A stretch of DNA of 29,101 nt from CAYGBW01 sp964348185 (GTDB taxonomy: Bacteria > Desulfobacterota > BSN033 > WVXP01), in NCBI GenBank assembly GCA_964348185.1, contig CAYGBW010000085.1, positions 1 to 29,101 on the forward strand, read 5' to 3'. The notes below the pieces were generated by a model, which did no database searches, was not told the origin of the DNA, and saw only the letters and a list, made by a program, of their open reading frames with translations. Positions 22,522 to 29,101 of the stretch are shown here, in pieces; positions within the stretch are counted from its first letter, which is position 1, and each line of letters starts with the position of its first letter. The position numbers were made by a program, and so were the translations under genes.

Positions 22522-23697
22522 CTAGAGTTCCAGGATCTCGGTTTGGGATTTCGTGAGCATATCACAACCCCTCTCGGTGACGACGAGCATATCCTCTGGA
22601 GCAACCCCCCCTAATCCCCACACATAATAGGGTGTCTCAACGCACAACACCATATTCGTCTCCAGGGGCATTTCGTTTTTCGGGGATAGTATGGGTGCCT
22701 CGTGCGCATCCAGGCCGATCCCATGACCCACATGATGTCTTCTGTAATCCTTATACCCGGCCTCTGGAGGAATAACGACCGCGGTGTTGAATACGTCACA
22801 TACCCTGACTCCCGCACGGACCTTTCCTATGGCCGCCTGTTCCGCCCTGAAGGTGATATCATAATAATCCCTCATCTCCTGCGACGCTTTACCCACGACG
22901 GCAAAGCGACATATGTCGGAGACATATCCCTTGTATGAGGTGGAGGCATCAATCCTGATCAATTCCCCTTTTCTCAATACCTTATCCGTCGGCAGACTTG
23001 GCCCATATGCGCCTCTTCCGGCAAAGGACACCTGAACGTACAGGGTATCCACGCCTTGGGCATTCACCCTTTCCCTGAACACCCGATCAAGATCACTTTC
23101 CGTAACCCCCGGCTTTGATGCATCCAAGGCCGCCTCAATCCCCATCTGAACCGTATCGGATGCTCTCTTCAGTCTCTCTATTTCTTCGTCGTTTTTAATC
23201 ATCCGCAGTTTGATCAGAATATCCGAGGCATCAACGAATTCAGCCCCTGGGAAACGTTTTTTCAGCCCCTGAAATGTAGACAAGGGCAAATGTCTCTCCT
23301 CTATCCCGATTCTCCCCGAACGGTATCCCAATTCCTCGATAGCCCTGATCAATCCCTCAAAGGGACTCGCTACAACCCTGTCAGAGAAGTCTTCTCCCCC
23401 TTTTACGTAGAAGAACCCTGGAAGAAGGACCTTTTCAAAGGGCGTGGGGAAATCATTAAACCAGAATCGCTCGGAATGGGAGGCGACCAAGTATCTCTCC
23501 TGATCCTCCCGCAAAGGGATTATGGCAAATGTCTGGGCATCTGAGGCGATCAGGCAGTCGAATGAATCAAAATTAGAGGCATAATAGACGTGTTTTGGCA
23601 GGTTGAGGACAAGAACATCGATCCCTCTCTCCCCCATGAGGGTTCTTGCTCGTCCAAAATCGATCATGGCTAGCGTCTCGAGCGACAGGTTCCCCAT
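22522..23697 (-). CDS. M24 family metallopeptidase (Xaa-Pro aminopeptidase / creatinase-like)
   Basis: A 391-residue protein with an N-terminal creatinase domain (about 1-165) and a C-terminal pita-bread peptidase domain. All five dimetal ligands of M24 peptidases are visible: Asp250 (RIDASTS), Asp261 (VSDICRF), His325 (HHVGHGIG), Glu354 (CVETPYY) and Glu368 (APEDMLVVTE). The metal set argues for a true peptidase over creatinase, which lacks metals. I chose the ATG at 23697 because AAGGGGAAG precedes it; the open frame extends 141 bp further without family similarity. Pep-like M24 genes commonly accompany LIV transport clusters, where they may act on an imported dipeptide or amide; the substrate is unknown. 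Confidence 0.88.
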   Translation of the reverse strand: MGNLSLETLAMIDFGRARTLMGERGIDVLVLNLPKHVYYASNFDSFDCLIASDAQTFAIIPLREDQERYLVASHSERFWFNDFPTPFEKVLLPGFFYVKGGEDFSDRVVASPFEGLIRAIEELGYRSGRIGIEERHLPLSTFQGLKKRFPGAEFVDASDILIKLRMIKNDEEIERLKRASDTVQMGIEAALDASKPGVTESDLDRVFRERVNAQGVDTLYVQVSFAGRGAYGPSLPTDKVLRKGELIRIDASTSYKGYVSDICRFAVVGKASQEMRDYYDITFRAEQAAIGKVRAGVRVCDVFNTAVVIPPEAGYKDYRRHHVGHGIGLDAHEAPILSPKNEMPLETNMVLCVETPYYVWGLGGVAPEDMLVVTERGCDMLTKSQTEILEL

Positions 23698-23854
23698 CGA
23701 TCTTCCCCTTTCTATCCCGGTGATTTTTAGGCCCTTCGCATATTGAAGGGAGTTGAGGTGAGTCGAGGTGTTTTCACGCTTTTCGATTGGTTTCCAATTC
23801 TGTCCCCTGTGATTAACACGGGCATTCGAATTTTGCAACGATTTCTTTTTCGGA

Positions 23855-23884
23855 TTGACAAACGGGGAGAGATCGGTTTACTAT
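23855..23884 (+). promoter_or_regulatory. Sigma-70 promoter for the DapA-like gene pair
   Basis: A consensus -35 box TTGACA (23855-23860) and a -10 box TACTAT (23879-23884) are separated by 18 bp, pointing towards the gene at 24036. The implied leader is about 145 nt. It is in the divergent 23698-24035 region between the M24 gene and the first DapA-like gene. I see no clear operator there. Confidence 0.65.
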
Positions 23885-24035
23885 GGACTCCTACATGATC
23901 AATACCCTATCGACCGTTCCAGCCAGAAAGACATCCAGAAGCGTCTTTCCTTTGTCTAGATGAGAAAGCGGATTATCCGGTGGTTGAGTACACAGAAGGT
24001 TTTTCGTCCCGTGGAATTCGAGTCAGGAGGAGACC

Positions 24036-24926
24036 ATGGAAATCAAGGATCTCAAGGGTGTCATCGTTGCTATCGCTACCCCTTTTGAGGAAGAGGGGCG
24101 GTTGGATGTCGAGGGGTTGAAGCGACTAACCCAATATGTACTCGACGGGGGAGTCCATGGGATCATGACGACAGGAGGAACCGGTGAGTTTCCAAGTCTT
24201 CTCCGGGAGGAGAAGAGAATCGTCACCGAGACGGTGGTGCAAGCGGTCAGGGGATGCATCCCTGTCATCGCGGGAACAGCCGCTTGCAGCACGATGGAAG
24301 CCATCCTGCTCTGTCAGGATGCCAGGGATGCCGGTGCAGATGCGGTGATTCTGACGCCGCCCTATTATTTCAAACTCCCAGATGAATCCCTGAGAGATTA
24401 CTTCAAAGACGTTGCCCGAAACGCAGGACTCCCCGTGGTGGTCTACAACAACCCTTTATATACCGGGAATAACTTGAGCCCGGAACTGATGAGGGATATC
24501 TCAGAGACTGAAGGGGTGATTGGAATGAAACAGTCCAATCCCGATTTTGGGCAACTTGTGGAGATCATCAGGGCTGCAGGGGATTCCTTCGCGGTTCTCA
24601 CAGGGATCGATAGCCAGTTCTACCCCGCGCTGTGTGTTGGAGGGCAGGGGATATTCTCTACAGCAGCCTGTGTAGCTCCCAGGATGATGGTTGGGATCTA
24701 CGAAGCCTTTCAAAAGGGAAACCATGGGGAGGCGTTGAGTCAACATATGAAGGTCCAAATCCTGAACCGCTTTCTGGAATACGATCCCGGATATGTGGCC
24801 CCTTGTAAAGAAGCCTTGAAGATGATGGGCCTTCCTGGAGGACCGGTGAGGCGCCCTCTTCCCTCCCTCACATCGGCTCAGAGAGATGATTTGAAAGATG
24901 CTCTGAAGGAACTCGGCCTCCTTTGA
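24036..24926 (+). CDS. DapA-superfamily aldolase/lyase, variant 1
   Basis: A 296-residue TIM-barrel class I aldolase of the DHDPS/N-acetylneuraminate lyase family. The Schiff-base lysine is Lys165 (VIGMKQSNPD), the catalytic tyrosine is Tyr137 (VYNNP) and the carboxylate loop is TTGGTGE (45-51). The position equivalent to Arg138 of E. coli DapA (YNVPSRTG) is Tyr142 here (YNNPLYTG). The arginine that binds the second carboxylate of the DHDPS reaction is therefore missing, which speaks against lysine biosynthesis and for another pyruvate- or 2-oxo-acid-cleaving role. GGAGGAG precedes the ATG. The second DapA-like gene follows 169 bp later, a gap in which I see nothing else. Confidence 0.88.
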   Translation: MEIKDLKGVIVAIATPFEEEGRLDVEGLKRLTQYVLDGGVHGIMTTGGTGEFPSLLREEKRIVTETVVQAVRGCIPVIAGTAACSTMEAILLCQDARDAGADAVILTPPYYFKLPDESLRDYFKDVARNAGLPVVVYNNPLYTGNNLSPELMRDISETEGVIGMKQSNPDFGQLVEIIRAAGDSFAVLTGIDSQFYPALCVGGQGIFSTAACVAPRMMVGIYEAFQKGNHGEALSQHMKVQILNRFLEYDPGYVAPCKEALKMMGLPGGPVRRPLPSLTSAQRDDLKDALKELGLL

Positions 24927-25095
24927 GGCTTCGATGCAACGGGGAATCGGGGGGTGTCCTCTAACCGTGGGAAAAAGAGAATCAACAGGGAGGGGGGCTC
25001 AATCCCCTTGGCGGGTCAATTGAAACCAAATACTCTGGGTGGGGAGTCGTTGTTTGATTACAATTTGAGTCAACACAGAACGAGGGAGGAAATCA

Positions 25096-25992
25096 ATGGG
25101 AAAATCAGTCGAGGGAATTATTCCGGCAGTCGTCACACCATTTGACGAAAACGAGCATGTGGATGAACAGGGCTTCAGAGAGATCATCAACTATCTGATA
25201 GACAGTGGGGTCCATGGGCTATTCCCGGTCGGAAGTCAGGGAGAATTCTTTGCCCTCACGATGGAGGAGAAGAAGAGATTGATCGACATTGCCGTAGAAG
25301 AGGTGGGGGGCCGAGTTTTTGTCATGCCCAACGCAGGCGCCATCACGACAAGGGAATCCATCGAAATCTCCCAATATGCCGAAAAGGCAGGGGCTGACTG
25401 CGTCTCCGTCATCACGCCCTTTTTCATAAGCCCGACTCAGGAAGAACTCTATGAGCATTTCAAAGCCATCTGCCGATCGGTCAAGATTCCTGTCCTGTGC
25501 TACAACAACCCGGGTCGGACGGGGGGGGTGGCCTTAACCCCTGCCACACTTGCCCGGCTTGCAGCGGAACTACCAAACTTCGCAGGGATCAAAGACAGTT
25601 CGGGTGATCTCACCCAGGTCGCCGAGATGATCCGGCTCTGTCCGCCCGATTTCAAAGTCATTATGGGAAGAGATACATTGATCTACGGGGCTCTTGTCTA
25701 CGGTGCAGCGGGTGCCATTGCTGCAACGGCAAATGTCGCCCCAAGACTGATTGTCGGGATCTACCAGGCCTTCCGAGAGGGGGATCATGAGGAGGCAAAG
25801 CGATGTCAGCGAGAACTGGCCCCTCTGCGGATTGCCTTTGGCCTAGGAACATTCCCCGTTGTAATTAAGGAAGCCTTGACCATGATGGGGCTGCCCGGAG
25901 GTCGATGTCGGAAGCCGATACAACCCTTAGACGACGGAAAGAGGGCTCAGTTGCGCGAGATCCTCATCAAAATGGGGATAATCCCGGCGTGA
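25096..25992 (+). CDS. DapA-superfamily aldolase/lyase, variant 2
   Basis: A 298-residue paralogue of the preceding gene. Schiff-base Lys166 (FAGIKDSSG), catalytic Tyr136 and Arg141 (CYNNPGRTG) are present, so this copy keeps the DapA-type arginine. Its carboxylate loop is PVGSQGE (44-50) instead of TTGGTGE. GAGGGAGG lies upstream of the ATG. The two copies differ markedly in sequence, so this is an old duplication or two separate acquisitions, not a recent tandem copy. A role in reversible aldol cleavage of a hydroxy-2-oxo acid fits the neighbourhood; true dihydrodipicolinate synthase is possible but less likely without other lysine genes nearby. Confidence 0.88.
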   Translation: MGKSVEGIIPAVVTPFDENEHVDEQGFREIINYLIDSGVHGLFPVGSQGEFFALTMEEKKRLIDIAVEEVGGRVFVMPNAGAITTRESIEISQYAEKAGADCVSVITPFFISPTQEELYEHFKAICRSVKIPVLCYNNPGRTGGVALTPATLARLAAELPNFAGIKDSSGDLTQVAEMIRLCPPDFKVIMGRDTLIYGALVYGAAGAIAATANVAPRLIVGIYQAFREGDHEEAKRCQRELAPLRIAFGLGTFPVVIKEALTMMGLPGGRCRKPIQPLDDGKRAQLREILIKMGIIPA

Positions 25993-26075
25993 GACAACCC
26001 CGCAAAGAAACGGCTCTATGGCCGGAGGCGCTCGTTCGCGTAGCTCCTTCCAGAGGATCGGGGTCTGATGGATCC

Positions 26076-27185
26076 CTAGGGAGGGGTAGATGGGTCAATC
26101 GGATAGCAACCGTATTTGAATGAAGCTTCGAGCATTGCGATGTAATTCTCCACCGGAACGTAGTCGGTGATGGAATTACTTGATCCGACACAATACCCGC
26201 CACCCGGGGCCAATCGGGATATCTTTTGTTTCACTTCATCTTCCACACCTTCTGGGGTTCCTCGGGTCAGCGTTTCTCCCAGGTCGATGTTTCCAATCAG
26301 ACAGAGTCTGTTGCCATGCTTCTCTTTGAGGCTGAAGATATCCATGGCCTTGGGTTCGATCGGATGCAAGGCGTTAATTCCACAGTCCATTAGATCTTCG
26401 ATGACATCCAAGATACAGCCATCTGAATGATAGATCAGAGGAAGGGAACGCTTCTCACATATTTGTTTGTATTCGATAAACCATGGAAAGAGATGTTCCC
26501 GATAGAAGTCAGGAGATACCATGGGCGCGGTTGAATAGGCTAGATCATCGACAAGCCACATGGCGCCCAACACATCAAAGCTTGCCATAGTCTCAAAGAT
26601 CTTCAATTGAATCGAGGCGATTTTCTCCATCACTTTTTGGACGAACCCCATATTGTTCAGTGTGCTCATGCAGAAATTCTCAAATCCCATCAATTCCCAT
26701 GCGGCCGAAAAAACCTTGCCCCCAACCGCAATCACCCTCATGCCTTCGGGAAGGATTCTCTTGATATTCTCAAAGTCGCTGAAATCAAAATCCTCGACAC
26801 GGGGCCAGGGAAAACGGGTCAATGATTCAGCGTCCTTAAGGATTCCTGTGTGTTCTTCCGCCCAAACCCGTCTTCTTTTCGGCATGTCTTTTCCACTCGC
26901 CTGGGTATAAGTGACCTTGTTGGAAGATACGGTGTCGTGAGCGTAGTTTTTCCCCATGAGGATGCCGAATCCCTGTCTCAGTTCCACATAATCGTATCCC
27001 GCCCTGTAGTAGAACTCCACGACATCATCGAGGGATTGGACAGGTTTCTCGAGGAAGAGTTCCTTTATGTATGGATCAACAAATAGCTCGGCAAGGGGGA
27101 CGCGGTCCCCTTCTCCTTCCAGCATCAAGGCCCGACGGATCCGATCGAAGTTCGGTGAGGGTCTAAACGTTACCTGCTTGGTCAT
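26076..27185 (-). CDS. Uroporphyrinogen decarboxylase-fold protein (URO-D family) of unknown function
   Basis: A 369-residue protein of the URO-D/MtaA-like superfamily. Recognisable parts are RALMLEGEGDRVPLAE at the N-terminus, IYHSDGCILDVIEDL (251-265), LHPIEPKAMDI (273-283) and GNIDLGETLTRGTPE (298-312). The HxCx(n)C zinc motif of the corrinoid methyltransferases MtaA/CmuA is not visible. His253 and His274 are the only obvious conserved candidate ligands. Real URO-D heme enzymes also differ around these motifs, so heme synthesis is unlikely. The ATG at 27185 has AAGGAG upstream. It lies 25 bp after the flavoprotein gene, with which it is surely co-transcribed. Such divergent family members are abundant in anaerobes near catabolic clusters; the reaction is unknown. 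Confidence 0.82.
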   Translation of the reverse strand: MTKQVTFRPSPNFDRIRRALMLEGEGDRVPLAELFVDPYIKELFLEKPVQSLDDVVEFYYRAGYDYVELRQGFGILMGKNYAHDTVSSNKVTYTQASGKDMPKRRRVWAEEHTGILKDAESLTRFPWPRVEDFDFSDFENIKRILPEGMRVIAVGGKVFSAAWELMGFENFCMSTLNNMGFVQKVMEKIASIQLKIFETMASFDVLGAMWLVDDLAYSTAPMVSPDFYREHLFPWFIEYKQICEKRSLPLIYHSDGCILDVIEDLMDCGINALHPIEPKAMDIFSLKEKHGNRLCLIGNIDLGETLTRGTPEGVEDEVKQKISRLAPGGGYCVGSSNSITDYVPVENYIAMLEASFKYGCYPIDPSTPP

Positions 27186-27210
27186 CGTCTCTCCTTCTTT
27201 TGGGAATCGA

Positions 27211-28839
27211 TTATTCGTCATTTCTACATCTCGAGTCAGCGCCCGCAACGGGTTCAAAGGACCATTCCTCCCGCCCCTCCGCCAGACGGTGAACCTGGAG
27301 GTGACCCTGCCAATGATCGTTGTCCTGTTCGGGAAAGTCCTCCCTGAAATGGGCCCCCCGGCTTTCCTCCCTCTTGAGGGCTGCATGGAGAATCAGGGAA
27401 GCCGTTGTTGTTCCAAGCCTGAGGTCCAATAACCGCTCCATCCCCTTCGAGCCCCTTTCCGGTGATAACCTTTGGGCTTCATCCTCGATCTCTTTCAAAG
27501 CCGCAAGGGATCTCGTGAGTCCTTGTCGATTCCTGAGGATTCCCCCGTCCTCCCAGAGAATCCCTCGTAACCGCTTTTTGAGATCGACTGCGATCATGCC
27601 TGAGGTATCCTTGCGGGATTCGGGAAGAAAGGCACGCAAATCCTCTCCTGAGGGTTTCCCCCCATCCCCGGCGCAAGACCCCAATGCCCAGGACGCTGCC
27701 GAGGCGCCAGCCCGTGCCCCAAAAACCACAGTCTCTGTGAGGCCGTTTCCCCCCAGACGGTTGGCCCCGTGGAGTCCACCCGTCACCTCGCCCGCCGCGA
27801 AGAGCCCCGGCACGGAGGTTGCCCCCCAAGCATCGACATGCACGCCCCCCATAACGTGATGGGCCAAAGGTCTAACCCGCAAGGGGCGGTATTTCGCGCC
27901 GCAACGCTCTCCCAAGATCTCCCAGGTGAAGGCCAAATAGGGGTCTTCCCGCCATCGCTCCTCAGACACCCCACGGAGGTCGAGCCAAACAGCTTCCCCC
28001 TCCCTGAATATCTCCTGAAACATGGCCTGTGCGACCCGATCCCGAGCGCGTTGAATGGCAAACCCCTCGCGAATACGATACTTCTCCGTGATGTCCTCCC
28101 CCCGACCGTTGAAAAGACCCCCCAAGTCCGCCAGTTGCCCAGGGATGAGAAGGGGAGGGAAGCCCTTCTCGGCCAGACCAACGGGGTAGAACTGGACAAA
28201 CTCCATGTCCTGCAAAATGGCCCCAGCCTGCAAGGCCAAAGCGTACCCATCCCCTGTCATCCGCTGTGGATTGTCATGGATCAAGTAGAGTGCGCCAGCT
28301 CCTCCTGTTGCGAGGATCAAGGCCCTGGCGCTTAAGCTGCGCCATTCATTTCTCATCGTCGAGTAGGCCAGGATTCTGGAGGCACCTTGCTCCAGAATGA
28401 CCCTCCAAACCCCAAGGCCGCCCATGAGCCGGACTCCCAATCCTTGAGCCTTTGTCAACAAGCATCGCACAACCCCCTCTCCCCAAATCAGGGGGCGCTC
28501 CTTTGCGATGAGATGGCCCTGGTGAACCACCGCGCGAACCCCCCAATCCAACAGTTCCTGAAGCCTTGAAGGGGCCTCTTCCACAAGAGCATCCACGAGT
28601 TCCCGTTGGTTAATTCCACGACCCGCCAGAAGGGTATGCTCCCGATGTTCTTCCTGACACTGACCCTCTCGAGCTCCGGCAAAGACCCCGCCGCTCAAAA
28701 TCGTTGAAGTGCCCTTACCCGGGGGACCCTTGGAGATCACGCAAACATCCAGCTTCTTCTCACGGGCCGCAATGGCCGCTCGCAGCCCCGCGGCCCCGCT
28801 GCCGACCACCAAAACATCACAGGAAAGATGCTCCATCAT
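27211..28839 (-). CDS. Fumarate reductase / L-aspartate oxidase-type FAD flavoprotein
   Basis: A 542-residue flavoprotein of the SdhA/FrdA/NadB family. The FAD-binding GSGAAGL is at 13-19, LATGGAGALY at 176-185, active-site-region RARDRVAQAMF at 264-274, the substrate loop HHVMGGVHVD at 327-336, and GEVTGGLHGANRLGGNGL at 350-367. The C-terminal helical domain ends with the ESRGAHFREDFPEQD block. The segment where SdhA/FrdA carry the histidine for covalent FAD reads GTSTILSGG, with no histidine, so FAD is probably non-covalent as in NadB and soluble reductases. No iron-sulfur or membrane subunit follows. The next gene is the URO-D-fold protein. It may reduce or oxidise an unsaturated dicarboxylate; quinolinate synthesis (NadB) cannot be excluded. 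Confidence 0.88.
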   Translation of the reverse strand: MMEHLSCDVLVVGSGAAGLRAAIAAREKKLDVCVISKGPPGKGTSTILSGGVFAGAREGQCQEEHREHTLLAGRGINQRELVDALVEEAPSRLQELLDWGVRAVVHQGHLIAKERPLIWGEGVVRCLLTKAQGLGVRLMGGLGVWRVILEQGASRILAYSTMRNEWRSLSARALILATGGAGALYLIHDNPQRMTGDGYALALQAGAILQDMEFVQFYPVGLAEKGFPPLLIPGQLADLGGLFNGRGEDITEKYRIREGFAIQRARDRVAQAMFQEIFREGEAVWLDLRGVSEERWREDPYLAFTWEILGERCGAKYRPLRVRPLAHHVMGGVHVDAWGATSVPGLFAAGEVTGGLHGANRLGGNGLTETVVFGARAGASAASWALGSCAGDGGKPSGEDLRAFLPESRKDTSGMIAVDLKKRLRGILWEDGGILRNRQGLTRSLAALKEIEDEAQRLSPERGSKGMERLLDLRLGTTTASLILHAALKREESRGAHFREDFPEQDNDHWQGHLQVHRLAEGREEWSFEPVAGADSRCRNDE

Positions 28840-28941
28840 TCCCTCTCGTAGCCTAAAGAACCCCTCCTCGGGGAGACTTGTTCCTCTCTATTCTGGGGCG
28901 GCTGATTCCATTCTTCCCACCCATACAGGATCGTTTTTTAG

Positions 28942-29101
28942 CTAGTCGTCACTGAAAAACGCCCCTTCCGCTCTCTGTACGAAGTTTTTGACCCGTTCTA
29001 AGGCTCGGTCGTTCGATCTTCCGAACTCGGCCTGGCGGCCTCAGACAGCGGAATCTCGCCCCTTCGGGGACACTCCCTTCGCCAAGACGGGTAGCCCCAA
29101 A
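28942..29101 (-). other. Possible C-terminal gene tail with an internal UGA, cut by the window edge
   Basis: On the minus strand a frame ends at TAG (28942-28944) and reads ERVKNFVQRAEGAFFSDD at its end, which looks like a real helical protein tail. Thirty-two residues before the stop the frame meets a TGA (29041-29043), preceded by readable codons to the window edge. A GTTCG/CGAAC hairpin starts 14 nt after this TGA. The stretch is also full of palindromes (CCCCTTCGGGG, GGCC-GGCC, AAAAAC-GTTTTT), so it may instead be non-coding repeat DNA. I cannot decide between a selenoprotein tail, a pseudogene and a repeat. Confidence 0.25.

Noticed and set aside
23698..23838. N-terminal extension of the M24 gene
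   Set aside because: The translation is polar and unlike the creatinase domain, which starts naturally at the ATG at 23697 behind AAGGGGAAG.
27186..27386. N-terminal extension of the URO-D-fold gene
   Set aside because: It overlaps the end of the flavoprotein gene and has no family similarity. AAGGAG just before 27185 decides the start.

Overview
The window looks like a chromosomal piece of an anaerobic Gram-negative bacterium, most likely a member of Desulfobacterota (the former Deltaproteobacteria). That placement is inference. It rests on an outer-membrane beta-barrel gene, an operon of oxygen-sensitive ferredoxin-linked 2-oxoacid oxidoreductase and a 4-hydroxybutyryl-CoA dehydratase-type radical enzyme, several branched-chain-type ABC transport genes, a probable selenoprotein, and intergenic palindromic repeats. 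No tRNA, rRNA, CRISPR array, phage gene or intact transposase was recognised.

Layout. 1-2.1 kb (minus): a DUF481 outer-membrane protein translationally coupled to endonuclease III (nth). 2.1-5.2 kb (minus): a lone ABC substrate-binding protein and a COG0402-type amidohydrolase/deaminase, separated by palindromic repeats. 5.7-8.3 kb (plus): an RNA-repair group of a small unknown protein, archease and the RNA ligase RtcB. 8.3-10.4 kb (minus): an RraA/HMG-aldolase-like protein and a LarA-like (DUF2088) protein. 10.9-22.1 kb (minus): a long co-directional cluster, in transcription order class-V aminotransferase, maleate-isomerase-like enzyme, livK-H-M-G-F transporter, korD-A-B-C 2-oxoacid:ferredoxin oxidoreductase and an AbfD-like dehydratase. 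An M24 peptidase-like gene lies upstream of it. Two copies of a MITE-like repeat sit at its edges (10453-10871 and 22208-22512). 24.0-26.0 kb (plus): two different DapA-superfamily aldolase/lyase genes behind a good sigma-70 promoter. 26.1-29.1 kb (minus): a UroD-fold protein and a soluble fumarate-reductase/aspartate-oxidase-type flavoprotein, plus a doubtful gene tail at the window edge.

The most striking observation is the rtcB gene at 6851-8287. Its conserved metal-bridging cysteine (Cys98 in Pyrococcus horikoshii RtcB) is encoded by an in-frame TGA at codon 98. That codon is followed at the correct distance by a hairpin with a GGUU apical loop and a single bulged U, closely resembling a bacterial SECIS element. 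The frame continues for 380 codons with all other catalytic residues intact. A selenocysteine RtcB, with a selenolate bridging two Mn2+ ions, is the best reading, and archease lies directly upstream.

The large minus-strand cluster reads as uptake and catabolism of an organic or amino acid. A periplasmic binding protein and LIV permease would import it. The aminotransferase and the isomerase could produce a 2-oxo acid. Kor would convert the 2-oxo acid to an acyl-CoA with reduced ferredoxin. The AbfD-like enzyme would dehydrate a hydroxyacyl-CoA. Neighbouring aldolase-type genes (RraA-like, two DapA-like) would suit hydroxy-oxo-acid cleavage. The actual substrate cannot be read from the sequence.
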